This document shows, one piece after another, positions 51,023-59,315 of a stretch of 64,000 bases of DNA. Under the pieces are notes generated by a model, which had not been told where the DNA came from, made no database searches, and was given only the letters and a program-made list of their open reading frames with translations. Source of the DNA: Vulcanimicrobiota bacterium (lineage in GTDB: Bacteria > Vulcanimicrobiota > Xenobia > Xenobiales > Xenobiaceae); assembly GCA_944322965.1 (NCBI GenBank), contig CALUQR010000004.1:186001-250000 (forward strand), given 5' to 3'. Within the stretch, counting starts at the first letter, position 1, and every line of letters begins with the position of its first letter. The position numbers and the translations under genes are program-made.

Positions 51023-53378
51023 ACTTTCCGGGCCCGCTTTAAATCTAGTAGAGCGACTCCTGCGCCTCTTGCGCCGCGAGTACGCCGACGGCTGCCGCGA
51101 TCGCTTCCAATTGGAGGGCGGCCTAGAGTCCTTTGGGAAGCACACCCAAGCCTTACCCCCGGAGGAGGGGCGCCTTTTGCGAGCCCAGATTAAAGGGCTC
51201 CAAGGTTACTCTAAGTTGGGCTTAGGCCAGCGCCAGTACGCCCTAGTCCAAAGCGGCCAACACTTAGCCTCTCTCTGCGCCCCTCCCCCCGCTCCCGAGC
51301 CCCAGAGCGGCGAGAAGATTGAGGAGAATGAACTCCAACTGCCGCCCGCCCAGCGCCCCCAGCCCTCTTTAGCCGTCTATAAGTTAGAGAGCCCCTTAGA
51401 GAGGTTGCGCTCTATCAGTAAGACCCGTCAGGCGGCCTTCCAACGTTTGGGCTTAAATACGATCGGGGATCTGCTCCTCAATTTCCCCCGCCGTTGGGAG
51501 GATCGCCGCCAGACGACCTCCGTCTCCCAAGTGCGGGCCGGGGCCTTCGAACTCTTAGAGCTAAAGATAATTCAGACCCAAGTCTACCGGGGCGGGGGGA
51601 AATTGCGTTTAGAAGCTTTGGCATATGATACGAGCGGTTCTATTAAGCTTTTATGGTTCAACCAGGCCTATTTAGCTAAGCAACTCCGGGAGGGGGAGAG
51701 CTATTGGGTCTATGGCAAAGTGGAATACGACGCCCGCGGGATCTTACAGTTGGCCTCGCCGGAGATCTCGCCCCGCAGTAAGAACTCCCCCTCTTACGGG
51801 CGCATCGTCCCCATCTATAAGCTGAGCACCGCCCTCTACCAGAGCTTCATGCACCAGCTCATGTTTACCCTAGTCCCCACCTACGCCCCTAAGTTAGAGG
51901 AGAATCTGCCCCCCGAACTCTTAGAGAAGTACGCTCTCTGGCCCCGGGCCCAAGCTATAACGGAGCTCCACTGGCCTAGCGACTACCCCTCCCTGCAGAA
52001 GGCCCAGCGCCGTTTGGCCTTTGAAGAGCTCTTCTGGTTACAGTTGCGCGTAGCCCATAAACGGGCCCTCATCTCTAGCCGCCAGCGCCAAAATAAGTAC
52101 GCCCAGCTCCCCCAGTTGGCCGCCCAGTTCCAAGAGCTGCTCCACTTTAAGTTGACTAAGGCTCAGACCAGAGTTATAGGCGAAATCAATAAGGATCTGC
52201 AGAGCCCCAACCCTCTGCACCGCATGTTGCAGGGCGACGTCGGTTCGGGCAAGACGGTCATTGCCGCTTGGGCGGCCTACGCGGCTATTAAGAATGGCTA
52301 CCAGGCGGCCCTCATGGCCCCTACGGAGATCTTAGCCCAACAACACTACCAAAAGTTGACCGAGCTCTTAGAGCCGGCCCACATCCGCCTCGAGCTCCTC
52401 TCGGGCAGTCTCACTAAGCGTCAGAAACGGGAGGCCGCCCAGCGCATCGCCCAAGGGGAGGTAGATTTAGTAATCGGGACCCACGCCCTCATCCAGGATC
52501 CCATCCAATTTAATAACTTAAGTCTCACCATTATCGACGAACAACATAAGTTTGGCGTCTTGCAGCGCCAGTTGCTGAGCGCCAAGGGCTCTAATTCCGC
52601 CCCCGTCGACCTCCTCTTAATGACCGCCACCCCCATCCCCCGCACTATGTCCCTAACTATCTATGGCGACTTGGAGATGTCCCAGCTGGACGAATTGCCC
52701 CCCGGCCGTACCCCCATCACTTCCCGCTCCCTCTCCGCCGACCAAGCCCCCCAAGCTTACGCCTTTATCGCCCAGGAGGTAGAGAAGGGACACCAGGCCT
52801 TTATCGTCTGCCCACTCATCGATGAGAGCGACAAGTTGGAGGCCAGCGCGGCCACTAGCGAGGCGGAACGGCTGGCCCGCGGGCCCTTCCGCGCCTATCG
52901 GGTGGGGCTCCTCCACGGCAAGATGAAGGCCGCCCAAAAGGAAGAGTTGATGCAGGCCTTTAGCCGCCGTCAATTAGATATTTTGATCTCCACTACGGTC
53001 ATCGAGGTGGGCATCGACATCCCCCAGGCTACTACGATCCTCATCCAAGACGCCAACCGCTTCGGCATGGCCCAATTGCACCAATTGCGCGGCCGCGTGG
53101 GGCGCAGCCATTTGCCTTCCTACTGCCTCTTTATGGCCTCTCCCGACGCCCCCAACTTGCGCAAATTGGAGGCCATGGCCCGCCTCTCCGACGGCTTCCA
53201 GGTGGCGGAGGAAGATTTAGAGATTCGGGGTCCGGGCGACTACTTCGGTACTCGCCAATCGGGCTTCCCGGAGTTGCAATGCGCCGACCTCACCCGCGAC
53301 CGGGCCCTTTTAGAGATAGCTAAAGAGGAGGCCCCCCGCTACGCCTCCGCCTACCCCTTCCCCGATTTAGACCCTTAA
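51015..53378 (+). CDS. recG: ATP-dependent DNA helicase RecG
   Basis: 787 residues; remodels stalled forks and Holliday junctions. A nonconserved N-terminal extension (about 1-120), then the wedge/OB region (TIGDLLLNFPRRWEDRR), Walker A GDVGSGKTVIAAWAA, IIDEQHKFGVLQR (DEQH), LLMTATPIPRTM, and RLHQLRGRVGRS-like QLHQLRGRVGRS, EDLEIRGPGDYFGTRQSG. Start appears to be TTG at 51015, overlapping murB by eight bases; no alternative ATG nearby, and no clear ribosome binding site. Confidence 0.95.
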   Translation: MSRLSGPALNLVERLLRLLRREYADGCRDRFQLEGGLESFGKHTQALPPEEGRLLRAQIKGLQGYSKLGLGQRQYALVQSGQHLASLCAPPPAPEPQSGEKIEENELQLPPAQRPQPSLAVYKLESPLERLRSISKTRQAAFQRLGLNTIGDLLLNFPRRWEDRRQTTSVSQVRAGAFELLELKIIQTQVYRGGGKLRLEALAYDTSGSIKLLWFNQAYLAKQLREGESYWVYGKVEYDARGILQLASPEISPRSKNSPSYGRIVPIYKLSTALYQSFMHQLMFTLVPTYAPKLEENLPPELLEKYALWPRAQAITELHWPSDYPSLQKAQRRLAFEELFWLQLRVAHKRALISSRQRQNKYAQLPQLAAQFQELLHFKLTKAQTRVIGEINKDLQSPNPLHRMLQGDVGSGKTVIAAWAAYAAIKNGYQAALMAPTEILAQQHYQKLTELLEPAHIRLELLSGSLTKRQKREAAQRIAQGEVDLVIGTHALIQDPIQFNNLSLTIIDEQHKFGVLQRQLLSAKGSNSAPVDLLLMTATPIPRTMSLTIYGDLEMSQLDELPPGRTPITSRSLSADQAPQAYAFIAQEVEKGHQAFIVCPLIDESDKLEASAATSEAERLARGPFRAYRVGLLHGKMKAAQKEELMQAFSRRQLDILISTTVIEVGIDIPQATTILIQDANRFGMAQLHQLRGRVGRSHLPSYCLFMASPDAPNLRKLEAMARLSDGFQVAEEDLEIRGPGDYFGTRQSGFPELQCADLTRDRALLEIAKEEAPRYASAYPFPDLDP

Positions 53379-53393
53379 GGAGTTACTGCGCCT

Positions 53394-53918
53394 ATGCCCG
53401 CCCGTTTACCCTCGCGCACCTGGATGCGCCCCACTACGGCTAAGACTCGCGAAGCCCTAGTAGCCACCCTGCAACCCTACTTAGAGCCCGAAAGTAGAGG
53501 GCTCGACCTCTTTGCGGGGACGGGCTCTTTAGGGTTGGCCCTCCTAGAGGCCGGTTGCGGTCAGATGACCTTTGTAGAGGCCGATAAGCGCTCTCTCAAA
53601 TTTCTCTATGCGGCCGTAGAGGGTAAGGGGCGCGTCGTCTGGGGCGAGTTGCCCCAAGCGCTCAGTAAATTGTCGGGCCTCTACGATATTGTGGTGGCCG
53701 ACCCCCCTTACAATAGCCCCCAGGGCCCCGCTACCCTGCGCGCCCTCCTCCCCTACTTAGCCCCGGGGGCTCTGGTCGTCTTTGAGTACCATCACAAAGA
53801 GGACTACCCCCAAGAGTTAGAGGGGTTACAATTGTGGAAGCATAAGCGCTTTGGGGAGACGGCCCTCACCTTTTGGCGGCGCATTCAAGTGGAGGAAGAG
53901 CAAGATGGAAGAGCCTAA
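53394..53918 (+). CDS. rsmD: 16S rRNA (guanine966-N2)-methyltransferase
   Basis: 174 residues. MRPTTAKTREAL is the family N-terminal signature, DLFAGTGSLGLALLEAG is the SAM loop, and VVADPPYNSPQ contains the catalytic DPPY motif. It is shorter at the N-terminus than E. coli RsmD (198), lacking most of the first strand. AAGGAG lies upstream of the ATG. Overlaps the next gene by 14 bases. Confidence 0.9.
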   Translation: MPARLPSRTWMRPTTAKTREALVATLQPYLEPESRGLDLFAGTGSLGLALLEAGCGQMTFVEADKRSLKFLYAAVEGKGRVVWGELPQALSKLSGLYDIVVADPPYNSPQGPATLRALLPYLAPGALVVFEYHHKEDYPQELEGLQLWKHKRFGETALTFWRRIQVEEEQDGRA

Positions 53919-55197
53919 ATTTAACGATTATATAGAGTCTCTGCCCGTCCTTAGCCGCGGCCTCTCGCGCCGGGCCTGGGAGCTCTTGCCGCCCGATCTG
54001 CGCAACGATCTCGATCTCACCCTCAATTTTTTCCATAAACTCTCCCAGAGTAACCCTCAAGCTATGCGCGAGCTCCTAGAGCTCCTCAAGCGCCAGGCGG
54101 GCCCGGCCTTCCAGCCCCTCTCGCGCATCGCCGTGGTGGGGCCGGTCAACGTGGGCAAATCGACCCTCTTTAACGCCTTAGTCAACCAAGCGGGCCAACA
54201 GGCGGAGGTCTCCCCCTTGCCGGGAACTACCGTCCAGGCCCAAGAGTGTCAGGCGGGGGTCTTAACCTTAGTCGACACTCCAGGTTTAGATAATTCCCAG
54301 GCTAGCGGCGACCAAGAGCAAGAGCGGGCCTTAAAGGAGGCGGAGCGGGCCGACTTCTTGCTCTTACTCTTCGACGCCACCCGGGGGATTACCAAATCGG
54401 ATAGCCAGCTCTACCAGAGCTTACAAAAGTTGGGTAAGCCCTCCTTGGTGGCTCTCAATAAGATGGACCTCATCGCCCCTAAATTGCGCTCCCAAGTCCT
54501 CAATAGCGCCGCCCTGGCTCTGGGCCTAACCCCCGCCCAGGTGCGCCCCCTCTCCGCTCAGGAGGGGGAGGGGCTGGGCCAATTGCTCTTACAGGTGGCC
54601 GTAGTGGAGCCGCGCCTTTTGGGAGAGTTGGGCCAGACCTTAAAGCCCCTGCGCCGCCGTTTAGCTTGGCAGGCGATCCGCCGGGCCTCAGTCATCTCTT
54701 GCGCCGTCTCCCTGACGCCCCTCCCCATTATCGACTTTATCCCCCTCACCATGGCCCAAGTGACGATGGTCTTGACCTTGGCCCGCATCTACGCCGTGCC
54801 TATGACCTACGCTCGGGCCTCCGAGCTCCTCACTACCTTCGGTCTGGGCCTCTTAGCCCGCAATCTAGTCAGCCAACTGACTAAGTTGGGCGGCCCTCCC
54901 GGCTGGACGGTCTCTGCGGCCGTAGCTACGACCTGTACCGTCCTCATCGGTTACAGTTGTCAGATGTGGTTTGAGTCGGGTTGTAAGCCCTCCATCCAGA
55001 GTTTGCGCGCCCTCTCCCAGGCCATTAGCGAGGCCGTCTTGGCCCTCATCAAGTCGATCGGGCGTCGCCGCCAAGATAGGCAGCGCTTAGATAAGGCCGT
55101 GGAGGAGGCGGTAGAGCGGGTGACCCGCCGCCTGGAGGCTTCTGAAGCCCCCGATCTCCCTATTGAGAGCGTAAACTCTATCCCCGCCCAGGGGTAG
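53905..55197 (+). CDS. Era-like GTPase with DUF697 membrane-associating domain
   Basis: 430 residues from ATG 53905, with GGAGG nine bases upstream; an in-frame start at 53851 would overlap rsmD by 68 bases and is less likely. GTPase motifs: VVGPVNVGKSTLFNAL (G1), LVDTPGLDNSQ (G3), ALNKMDLI (G4), LSAQEGEG (G5). After the G domain a hydrophobic region (SLTPLPIIDFIPLTMAQVTMVL) matches DUF697, associated with membrane-linked GTPases. Cellular role unknown. Confidence 0.88.
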   Translation: MEEPKFNDYIESLPVLSRGLSRRAWELLPPDLRNDLDLTLNFFHKLSQSNPQAMRELLELLKRQAGPAFQPLSRIAVVGPVNVGKSTLFNALVNQAGQQAEVSPLPGTTVQAQECQAGVLTLVDTPGLDNSQASGDQEQERALKEAERADFLLLLFDATRGITKSDSQLYQSLQKLGKPSLVALNKMDLIAPKLRSQVLNSAALALGLTPAQVRPLSAQEGEGLGQLLLQVAVVEPRLLGELGQTLKPLRRRLAWQAIRRASVISCAVSLTPLPIIDFIPLTMAQVTMVLTLARIYAVPMTYARASELLTTFGLGLLARNLVSQLTKLGGPPGWTVSAAVATTCTVLIGYSCQMWFESGCKPSIQSLRALSQAISEAVLALIKSIGRRRQDRQRLDKAVEEAVERVTRRLEASEAPDLPIESVNSIPAQG

Positions 55198-55286
55198 GGG
55201 CGCTAGGGGTTGGGCGCAGGAGAAGCGAAAGGGAGGGCCCTATTCTCCCTTAATTATTAGCCAGAACTTTAGTTCATAAAAAGGTA

Positions 55287-55844
55287 ATGAAGATGCGCAT
55301 TAAAGGATTATTCTTAACCCTCGTGGCTCTAGTAGCCCTCTGCACCTTGAACGCTTGCAGCCAAAAGCCGACTACCCCGCCCCAGGACTTTAAAATTGGG
55401 GCCCAGACGGTGACCTTTGCCGCTCCCGACCCCGCCCTCTGGCAGCAGCAGCCCAATCCCAACGCCGAGGGGGCGGCTCTAGTCCGCTTCGTGCCCAAAG
55501 ACGGCTCCGAGTCCTTCTTGAGCGTCAGCAATATGGATATGAGCCCCATGACTAGTTGGGGGGCCAATCCCCAGGCTACGACTGAGCTCTCTAACCGCCT
55601 CTACGATCAGATCTTAAAGCGCTCTGAGGCCCAGATAGAGAAGCGGGAACCCCAGTTGGCGGGCGAGCAAGGTTTAGAGTTAGAGTATACCTACCAAGAG
55701 GGTACGGAGAGGATGTGGGGGCGCCAGCTCTACTTCTTCCACAATAACCTCTTCTGGACTATCACTTGCGCCGCTCCCATGAGCCAGCAGGCGCCGGCCC
55801 AAGCGGCTTACGACGGGGTCGTGCACAGTTTCCAGTTCAAATAA
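55287..55844 (+). CDS. Small lipoprotein, possibly DcrB/PsbP-like
   Basis: 185 residues. Signal peptide with lipobox LNAC (Cys24). The mature part has alternating beta-strand/helix character (VTFAAPDPALWQQQ, FVPKDGSESFLSVSN, GLELEYTYQEG, LFWTITCAA) and ends with AYDGVVHSFQF, as in DcrB/PsbP-fold (DUF1795-like) lipoproteins. That assignment is tentative. Monocistronic, ending at a long hairpin. Confidence 0.75.
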   Translation: MKMRIKGLFLTLVALVALCTLNACSQKPTTPPQDFKIGAQTVTFAAPDPALWQQQPNPNAEGAALVRFVPKDGSESFLSVSNMDMSPMTSWGANPQATTELSNRLYDQILKRSEAQIEKREPQLAGEQGLELEYTYQEGTERMWGRQLYFFHNNLFWTITCAAPMSQQAPAQAAYDGVVHSFQFK

Positions 55845-55871
55845 CCGAGGCGAGGGACTAGATCAAGCCCC

Positions 55872-55925
55872 TTAAAGTATGTATCCCCCGGCCCGCTTAG
55901 GCGGGCCGGGGGATACATACTTTAA
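55872..55925. terminator. Bidirectional terminator with 25-bp stem
   Basis: A perfect inverted repeat of 25 bp (55872-55896 with 55901-55925, loop TTAG) between converging genes. The flanks are TTAAAGTATGTATC and the core CCCCGGCCCGC. No long T-run on either side, so the stem itself would act as the stop for both directions. Confidence 0.8.
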
Positions 55926-55946
55926 GACTAAAAAACTAGGGGCGAA

Positions 55947-56186
55947 TTACAGGCGCTCTTGCAAATAGGCGACGGCTTCAGCCACGTTGGTGATATTCTC
56001 TTGATCCTCGTCGGGGATCTCTACGCCGAACTCGTTCTCCAGAGCCATAACCATCTCCACTACATCCAGGGAGTCAGCGCCCAGAGCGCCGGTGAAAGAA
56101 GCGTCATCAGTTACACGATCTTTGACCACACCCAGCTGGTCGACTACGATCTTTACTACGCGCTCTCTGATTGCTTCGCTGTCCAT
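55947..56186 (-). CDS. acpP: Acyl carrier protein
   Basis: 79 residues, acidic four-helix protein; [15 protein letters not shown] carries Ser39, the 4'-phosphopantetheine site. Carries acyl chains in type II fatty acid synthesis; fabG lies upstream in the same direction. GGAGG ribosome binding site. Confidence 0.98.
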   Translation of the reverse strand: MDSEAIRERVVKIVVDQLGVVKDRVTDDASFTGALGADSLDVVEMVMALENEFGVEIPDEDQENITNVAEAVAYLQERL

Positions 56187-56424
56187 TTTTTAAACCTCCA
56201 ACATTTCTGGCATCCTCGCCCTAGGGTGAGTTCCCACTCTCAGAGTGGGCCGCTGCGACTTGCCCCGCCGCCATGAAATTAATTAAGATTAGTTCTCACT
56301 TTCCTCAATTAGAGGTGGACGATCTGAGCCTGTAGGTCAGAGAAGCCTCTAAAATCGAGGGCCCTTTGTCATACCACCCCCAAAAAGAAATACCTCTTTC
56401 CCTACGCCCTGCAGATCATTTTTT
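56187..56424 (-). other. Leader region between fabG and acpP
   Basis: About 238 bases. It contains the hairpin CCCACTCT/AGAGTGGG (56233-56249) 45 bases upstream of acpP, an AT-rich stretch around 56275-56300 that may be a promoter region (a TTGAGG with TAATTA 17 bases on is only a weak match), and a short T-rich tract near 56395. It probably holds an acpP promoter, but no strong match is seen. Confidence 0.4.
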
Positions 56425-57177
56425 TTACATGGCCATGCCGCCATCGACGCACAGCACTTGACCGGTCAAATAATCGGCCAGCGGGCTCGCTAAGAAGAGG
56501 ACCGCTTGGGCCACGTCTTGGGGCTGACCGTGCCTATTTAAGGGCACTTGGCTCAAGATAGCCTCTTTAGCTTTGTCGCTCATCTTCTCCGTCATATCGG
56601 TCTCAATAAAGCCCGGAGCGACTACGTTGACCGTAATCCCGCGCGAAGCTAACTCTTTGGCTACCGACTTGGAGAAACCGATTAAGCCCGCCTTGGCGGC
56701 GCAGTAGTTGGCCTGGCCGGGGTTGCCTAAGATCCCCACCACGGAAGAGATATTGATAATCTTACCCGCCCGCGCCTTGAGCATGCGCTTACTCACGGTA
56801 CGCACCATTAAGAAGATAGAGCGCAGGTTGAGATTGAGGACCGTATCCCAATCCTCATCCTTCATGCGCATCAAGAGGCCGTCGCGCGTAATGCCGGCAT
56901 TATTAACTAAGATGTCGATCTTACCAAACTGGGAGTAGATCTCCTCAAAGAGGGGCTCGATCTGGGCCTCATCCCCTAAGTCGACCGGAAAGACGGCGAC
57001 TTGGGCCGAGTACTTGTCGCGCAGCTCCTGGGCTACGCTCTCCAACTGGGATTGGGTGCGAGCGATGAGCGCTAACTTAGCTCCCGCTTGGGCTAAGGAT
57101 TGGGCTATAGCCTTGCCGATACCGCGCCCGGCGCCCGTCACTACCGCTACCTTATCCTGCAAATCGATCTTTACCAT
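56425..57177 (-). CDS. fabG: 3-oxoacyl-ACP reductase
   Basis: 250-residue short-chain dehydrogenase. NADPH loop VTGAGRGIGKA (14-24), NNAGITRDG, catalytic Ser in NISSVVG, and YCAAK (Tyr/Lys) complete the active site; the C-terminus DYLTGQVLCVDGGMAM is typical of FabG. Reduces beta-ketoacyl-ACP in fatty acid elongation. It is close to acpP, rpmF and yceD as in many bacteria. Confidence 0.97.
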   Translation of the reverse strand: MVKIDLQDKVAVVTGAGRGIGKAIAQSLAQAGAKLALIARTQSQLESVAQELRDKYSAQVAVFPVDLGDEAQIEPLFEEIYSQFGKIDILVNNAGITRDGLLMRMKDEDWDTVLNLNLRSIFLMVRTVSKRMLKARAGKIINISSVVGILGNPGQANYCAAKAGLIGFSKSVAKELASRGITVNVVAPGFIETDMTEKMSDKAKEAILSQVPLNRHGQPQDVAQAVLFLASPLADYLTGQVLCVDGGMAM

Positions 57178-57219
57178 CTCTCCTCCTCTGAGTCCCCCTT
57201 AAAGCTTAGCTTCCCAAAT

Positions 57220-57258
57220 AAAAAGACGCCCCCGTAAAGTAACCTCCACTGGGGCGCC
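57220..57258 (-). terminator. Hairpin with T-run between rpmF and fabG
   Basis: On the minus strand CGCCCC pairs with GGGGCG across a 20-base loop and is followed by TCTTTTT. A weak terminator/attenuator separating yceD-rpmF from fabG. Confidence 0.5.
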
Positions 57259-57277
57259 TCCTAGAGCCAAAGTACGC

Positions 57278-57478
57278 CTAAGCGTTCTCCTCGGCATCCT
57301 TAGAAGCCAGAACCTGCATCCCGTTGTACTGGCCGCAAGCTTTACAAATGTGGTGCTGCAACTTGGGCTGACGGCAGCTGGGATTGGAGCACAAGACCAC
57401 GTTGGGCAAAGTCAAAGCCAAGTGGGAGCGGCGCTTGCGCGTCTTAGAACGGGGGGTTTTATATTTCGGATTGGCCAT
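57278..57478 (-). CDS. rpmF: 50S ribosomal protein L32
   Basis: 66 residues with N-terminal MANPKYKTPRSKTRKRRSH and four cysteines (CSNPSC and CKAC) in a zinc ribbon. It follows yceD by 45 bases, the usual bacterial arrangement. Confidence 0.97.
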   Translation of the reverse strand: MANPKYKTPRSKTRKRRSHLALTLPNVVLCSNPSCRQPKLQHHICKACGQYNGMQVLASKDAEENA

Positions 57479-57523
57479 TTTAAATTGACTCCTCTTTACT
57501 GATAAGTACGACTAAAGGTTCCC

Positions 57524-58054
57524 TCATTGGGGGGAGCCGGATGAAAATTTCTTGAGAGCCCCCCAGCGGGGGTCGATCTCCTCTTGGGCTGACCCACACT
57601 CGCAGGCTTTTTCATTGAGATTCTGTCCACACTGTGGACAGACGCCCCGGCATTCTTGGCTACACAGCGGTCGGTAAGGGAGCGAGGCCAGCAAGTTGTC
57701 GCGCGCTATCTCCTCTAAAGAGAGCTCGCCCTCCGTATAAGGGAAAGCGCAGAGCTCGTCGAGCCCTACCTCATCCTCATGCTCCAACTCTCTCGACCCT
57801 TCGGGGTAGAAGCGCTCCTGCACCTCGGCCTCTATAGGCTCACAGTACTGGCTAGCGCAACGAGAGCAGGTGAGGAAGACCTTGGCCTTTACCGTCCCCT
57901 GTACCGACAAGACACCCCTTCCGCCGCTGACGATCTCCAATTGGAGATCGACTGGACCCTCTAAAGAGAGCCCCTCCAGAGGCTCCGCCAACTTGAGGCA
58001 GAGCTCCTTTTTAGCGCCTGGATGGCTGATAATGTCGGATACGTCAATCTTCAC
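57524..58054 (-). CDS. YceD family (DUF177) protein
   Basis: 176 residues. Central FLTCSRCASQYCEPIEAEVQ and, towards the C-terminus, CSQECRGVCPQCGQNLN: the two CxxC pairs of the DUF177 family. YceD is commonly encoded just upstream of rpmF; in plants and E. coli it is implicated in 23S rRNA processing. GTG start with weak ribosome binding site. Confidence 0.85.
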   Translation of the reverse strand: MKIDVSDIISHPGAKKELCLKLAEPLEGLSLEGPVDLQLEIVSGGRGVLSVQGTVKAKVFLTCSRCASQYCEPIEAEVQERFYPEGSRELEHEDEVGLDELCAFPYTEGELSLEEIARDNLLASLPYRPLCSQECRGVCPQCGQNLNEKACECGSAQEEIDPRWGALKKFSSGSPQ

Positions 58055-58146
58055 GAGTCTACCTATAAAGACCGCCCACTGCTAGGGACCGATCTCCATC
58101 CGTCTCCTGAGCGCCGCGCGGTCTAAAGGTTATGATTAGCCGCACT

Positions 58147-58175
58147 ATTATAAGTAACAACGGGCTACTTGTAAA
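58147..58175 (-). promoter_or_regulatory. yceD/rpmF promoter inside the folA 3' end
   Basis: TTTACA (58170-58175) and consensus TATAAT (58147-58152) with a 17-base spacer, overlapping the folA stop codon. The transcript would begin near 58140, with a leader of about 85 bases containing AGACCGC/GCGGTCT (58069-58075 with 58118-58124) that can pair. Confidence 0.8.
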
Positions 58176-58680
58176 GGGGATCTCCTCCCTTCTCTAGGCG
58201 CTCTAGGAGGAGAAAATCCCATTCATAGGGGCTTCCCTCCCCGCGGGGGTAATGGCGGTGGGCCCGGGGGACCCAATCTAAGGGGGGGAAGAGGGGGTAA
58301 AAAGTATCCCCCGCAAAGGGGTGCTGGATTAAAGAGAGGTACTGGCGCTGCACTAAGGGGAGGGCCTGAGAGATCAATTGGGCCCCGCCAATCAAGAATA
58401 TTTCCTCTTCCTCGCGGTAAGCTTCGATAGCTTCCATTAGCGAAGGGAAGACCGTAGCTCCGGGGGCTTGGAAATGGGGTTCGCGACTCAAGACCACATT
58501 AGTGCGCTGCGGTAGGGGGCGGCCTAAAGAGTCCCAAGTCTTGCGCCCCATCACTACGACCTTACCCCAAGTGAGGCGCTTAAAGTTGGCAAAATCGGCC
58601 GGAATATGCCAGGGTAGTCTACCTTCCCGCCCTATAACTCGCCCCTGGGCCAGGGCGCAGACGATAGAGAGGCGCGCCAT
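58165..58680 (-). CDS. folA: Dihydrofolate reductase
   Basis: 171 residues from ATG 58680, which follows the prepilin stop by four bases with GGGGAG upstream. DHFR residues: LSIVCALAQGRVIGREGRLPW, FKRLTWGKVVVMGRKTWDSLG, and IFLIGGAQLISQAL. Makes tetrahydrofolate. A longer frame to 58713 would overlap the prepilin gene without family similarity. Confidence 0.95.
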   Translation of the reverse strand: MARLSIVCALAQGRVIGREGRLPWHIPADFANFKRLTWGKVVVMGRKTWDSLGRPLPQRTNVVLSREPHFQAPGATVFPSLMEAIEAYREEEEIFLIGGAQLISQALPLVQRQYLSLIQHPFAGDTFYPLFPPLDWVPRAHRHYPRGEGSPYEWDFLLLERLEKGGDPLYK

Positions 58681-58684
58681 CAAC

Positions 58685-59149
58685 CTACTCCCCAGCGGGC
58701 GGCGCCGCTTCATGGGGACGAATCTCTAGACCGCTAGCGGCATTATAAGAGGGATAGTTGGCGGGAATTCCCAAGATGGCGTGATTTTCGCCCGAACAGC
58801 AGACGGTATAACTATCGTCGGGGGTCACTACCATCGTGTAACCCTTAATATACGTCTCCTTAGTACCCGTTACCGGGCAAAGGGGGACACTCTTCATAAA
58901 GCGCTTACTGGCGTCTTCTTTAGGGCAGAGCGTCTCTAAATCTTCGGGATAGCGCCCCCCATTCTCCGTAGCGTAATTTTCTAAGGCGGCCGCAATATTG
59001 CGCAGATTGGCCTGACAGGAGCTGAGCTTAGCTTGATCGCGGCTGCGGATCATATTGGGGATCATAATCATCATTAGGATAGAGAGAATAGCGATGACGA
59101 TCATCAACTCGATTAAAGTAAAACCGCTACTCTCTTTAGCTCTCTTCAC
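58685..59149 (-). CDS. Type IV prepilin-like protein
   Basis: 154 residues. Class III signal: KESSG followed by FTLIELMIVIAILSILMM, with cleavage after Gly9 and Glu at position +5; then an N-terminal helix and a small C-terminal domain with several cysteines (CPKED, CPVTG, CCSGE). It may be a pilin or pseudopilin of a type II/IV system; no assembly genes lie nearby. GTG start with GAGGGAG upstream. Confidence 0.88.
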   Translation of the reverse strand: MKRAKESSGFTLIELMIVIAILSILMMIMIPNMIRSRDQAKLSSCQANLRNIAAALENYATENGGRYPEDLETLCPKEDASKRFMKSVPLCPVTGTKETYIKGYTMVVTPDDSYTVCCSGENHAILGIPANYPSYNAASGLEIRPHEAAPPAGE

Positions 59150-59249
59150 AGGGCAACTCCCTCAAAAATAGACTCCTATATCCAGACTTTAACCACTATA
59201 GAGAAGCCCCTCCCGTCCTCCTCCCGCTCACAAAAAAGTAACAAAAGAG

Positions 59250-59287
59250 CCTCTGCCGGCCCCTCCCTAGGGAGGGGCCGGCAGAGG
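59250..59287 (-). terminator. clpB terminator: 38-base palindrome
   Basis: A perfect palindrome of 19+19 bases (core GGCCCCTCCCTAGGGAGGGG) followed on the minus strand by CTTTTGTTACTTTTTTG. Ends the clpB transcript and isolates it from the prepilin gene. Confidence 0.8.
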
Positions 59288-59315
59288 GGCGAGAGAGACT
59301 AGTTCCAGAGGAACG

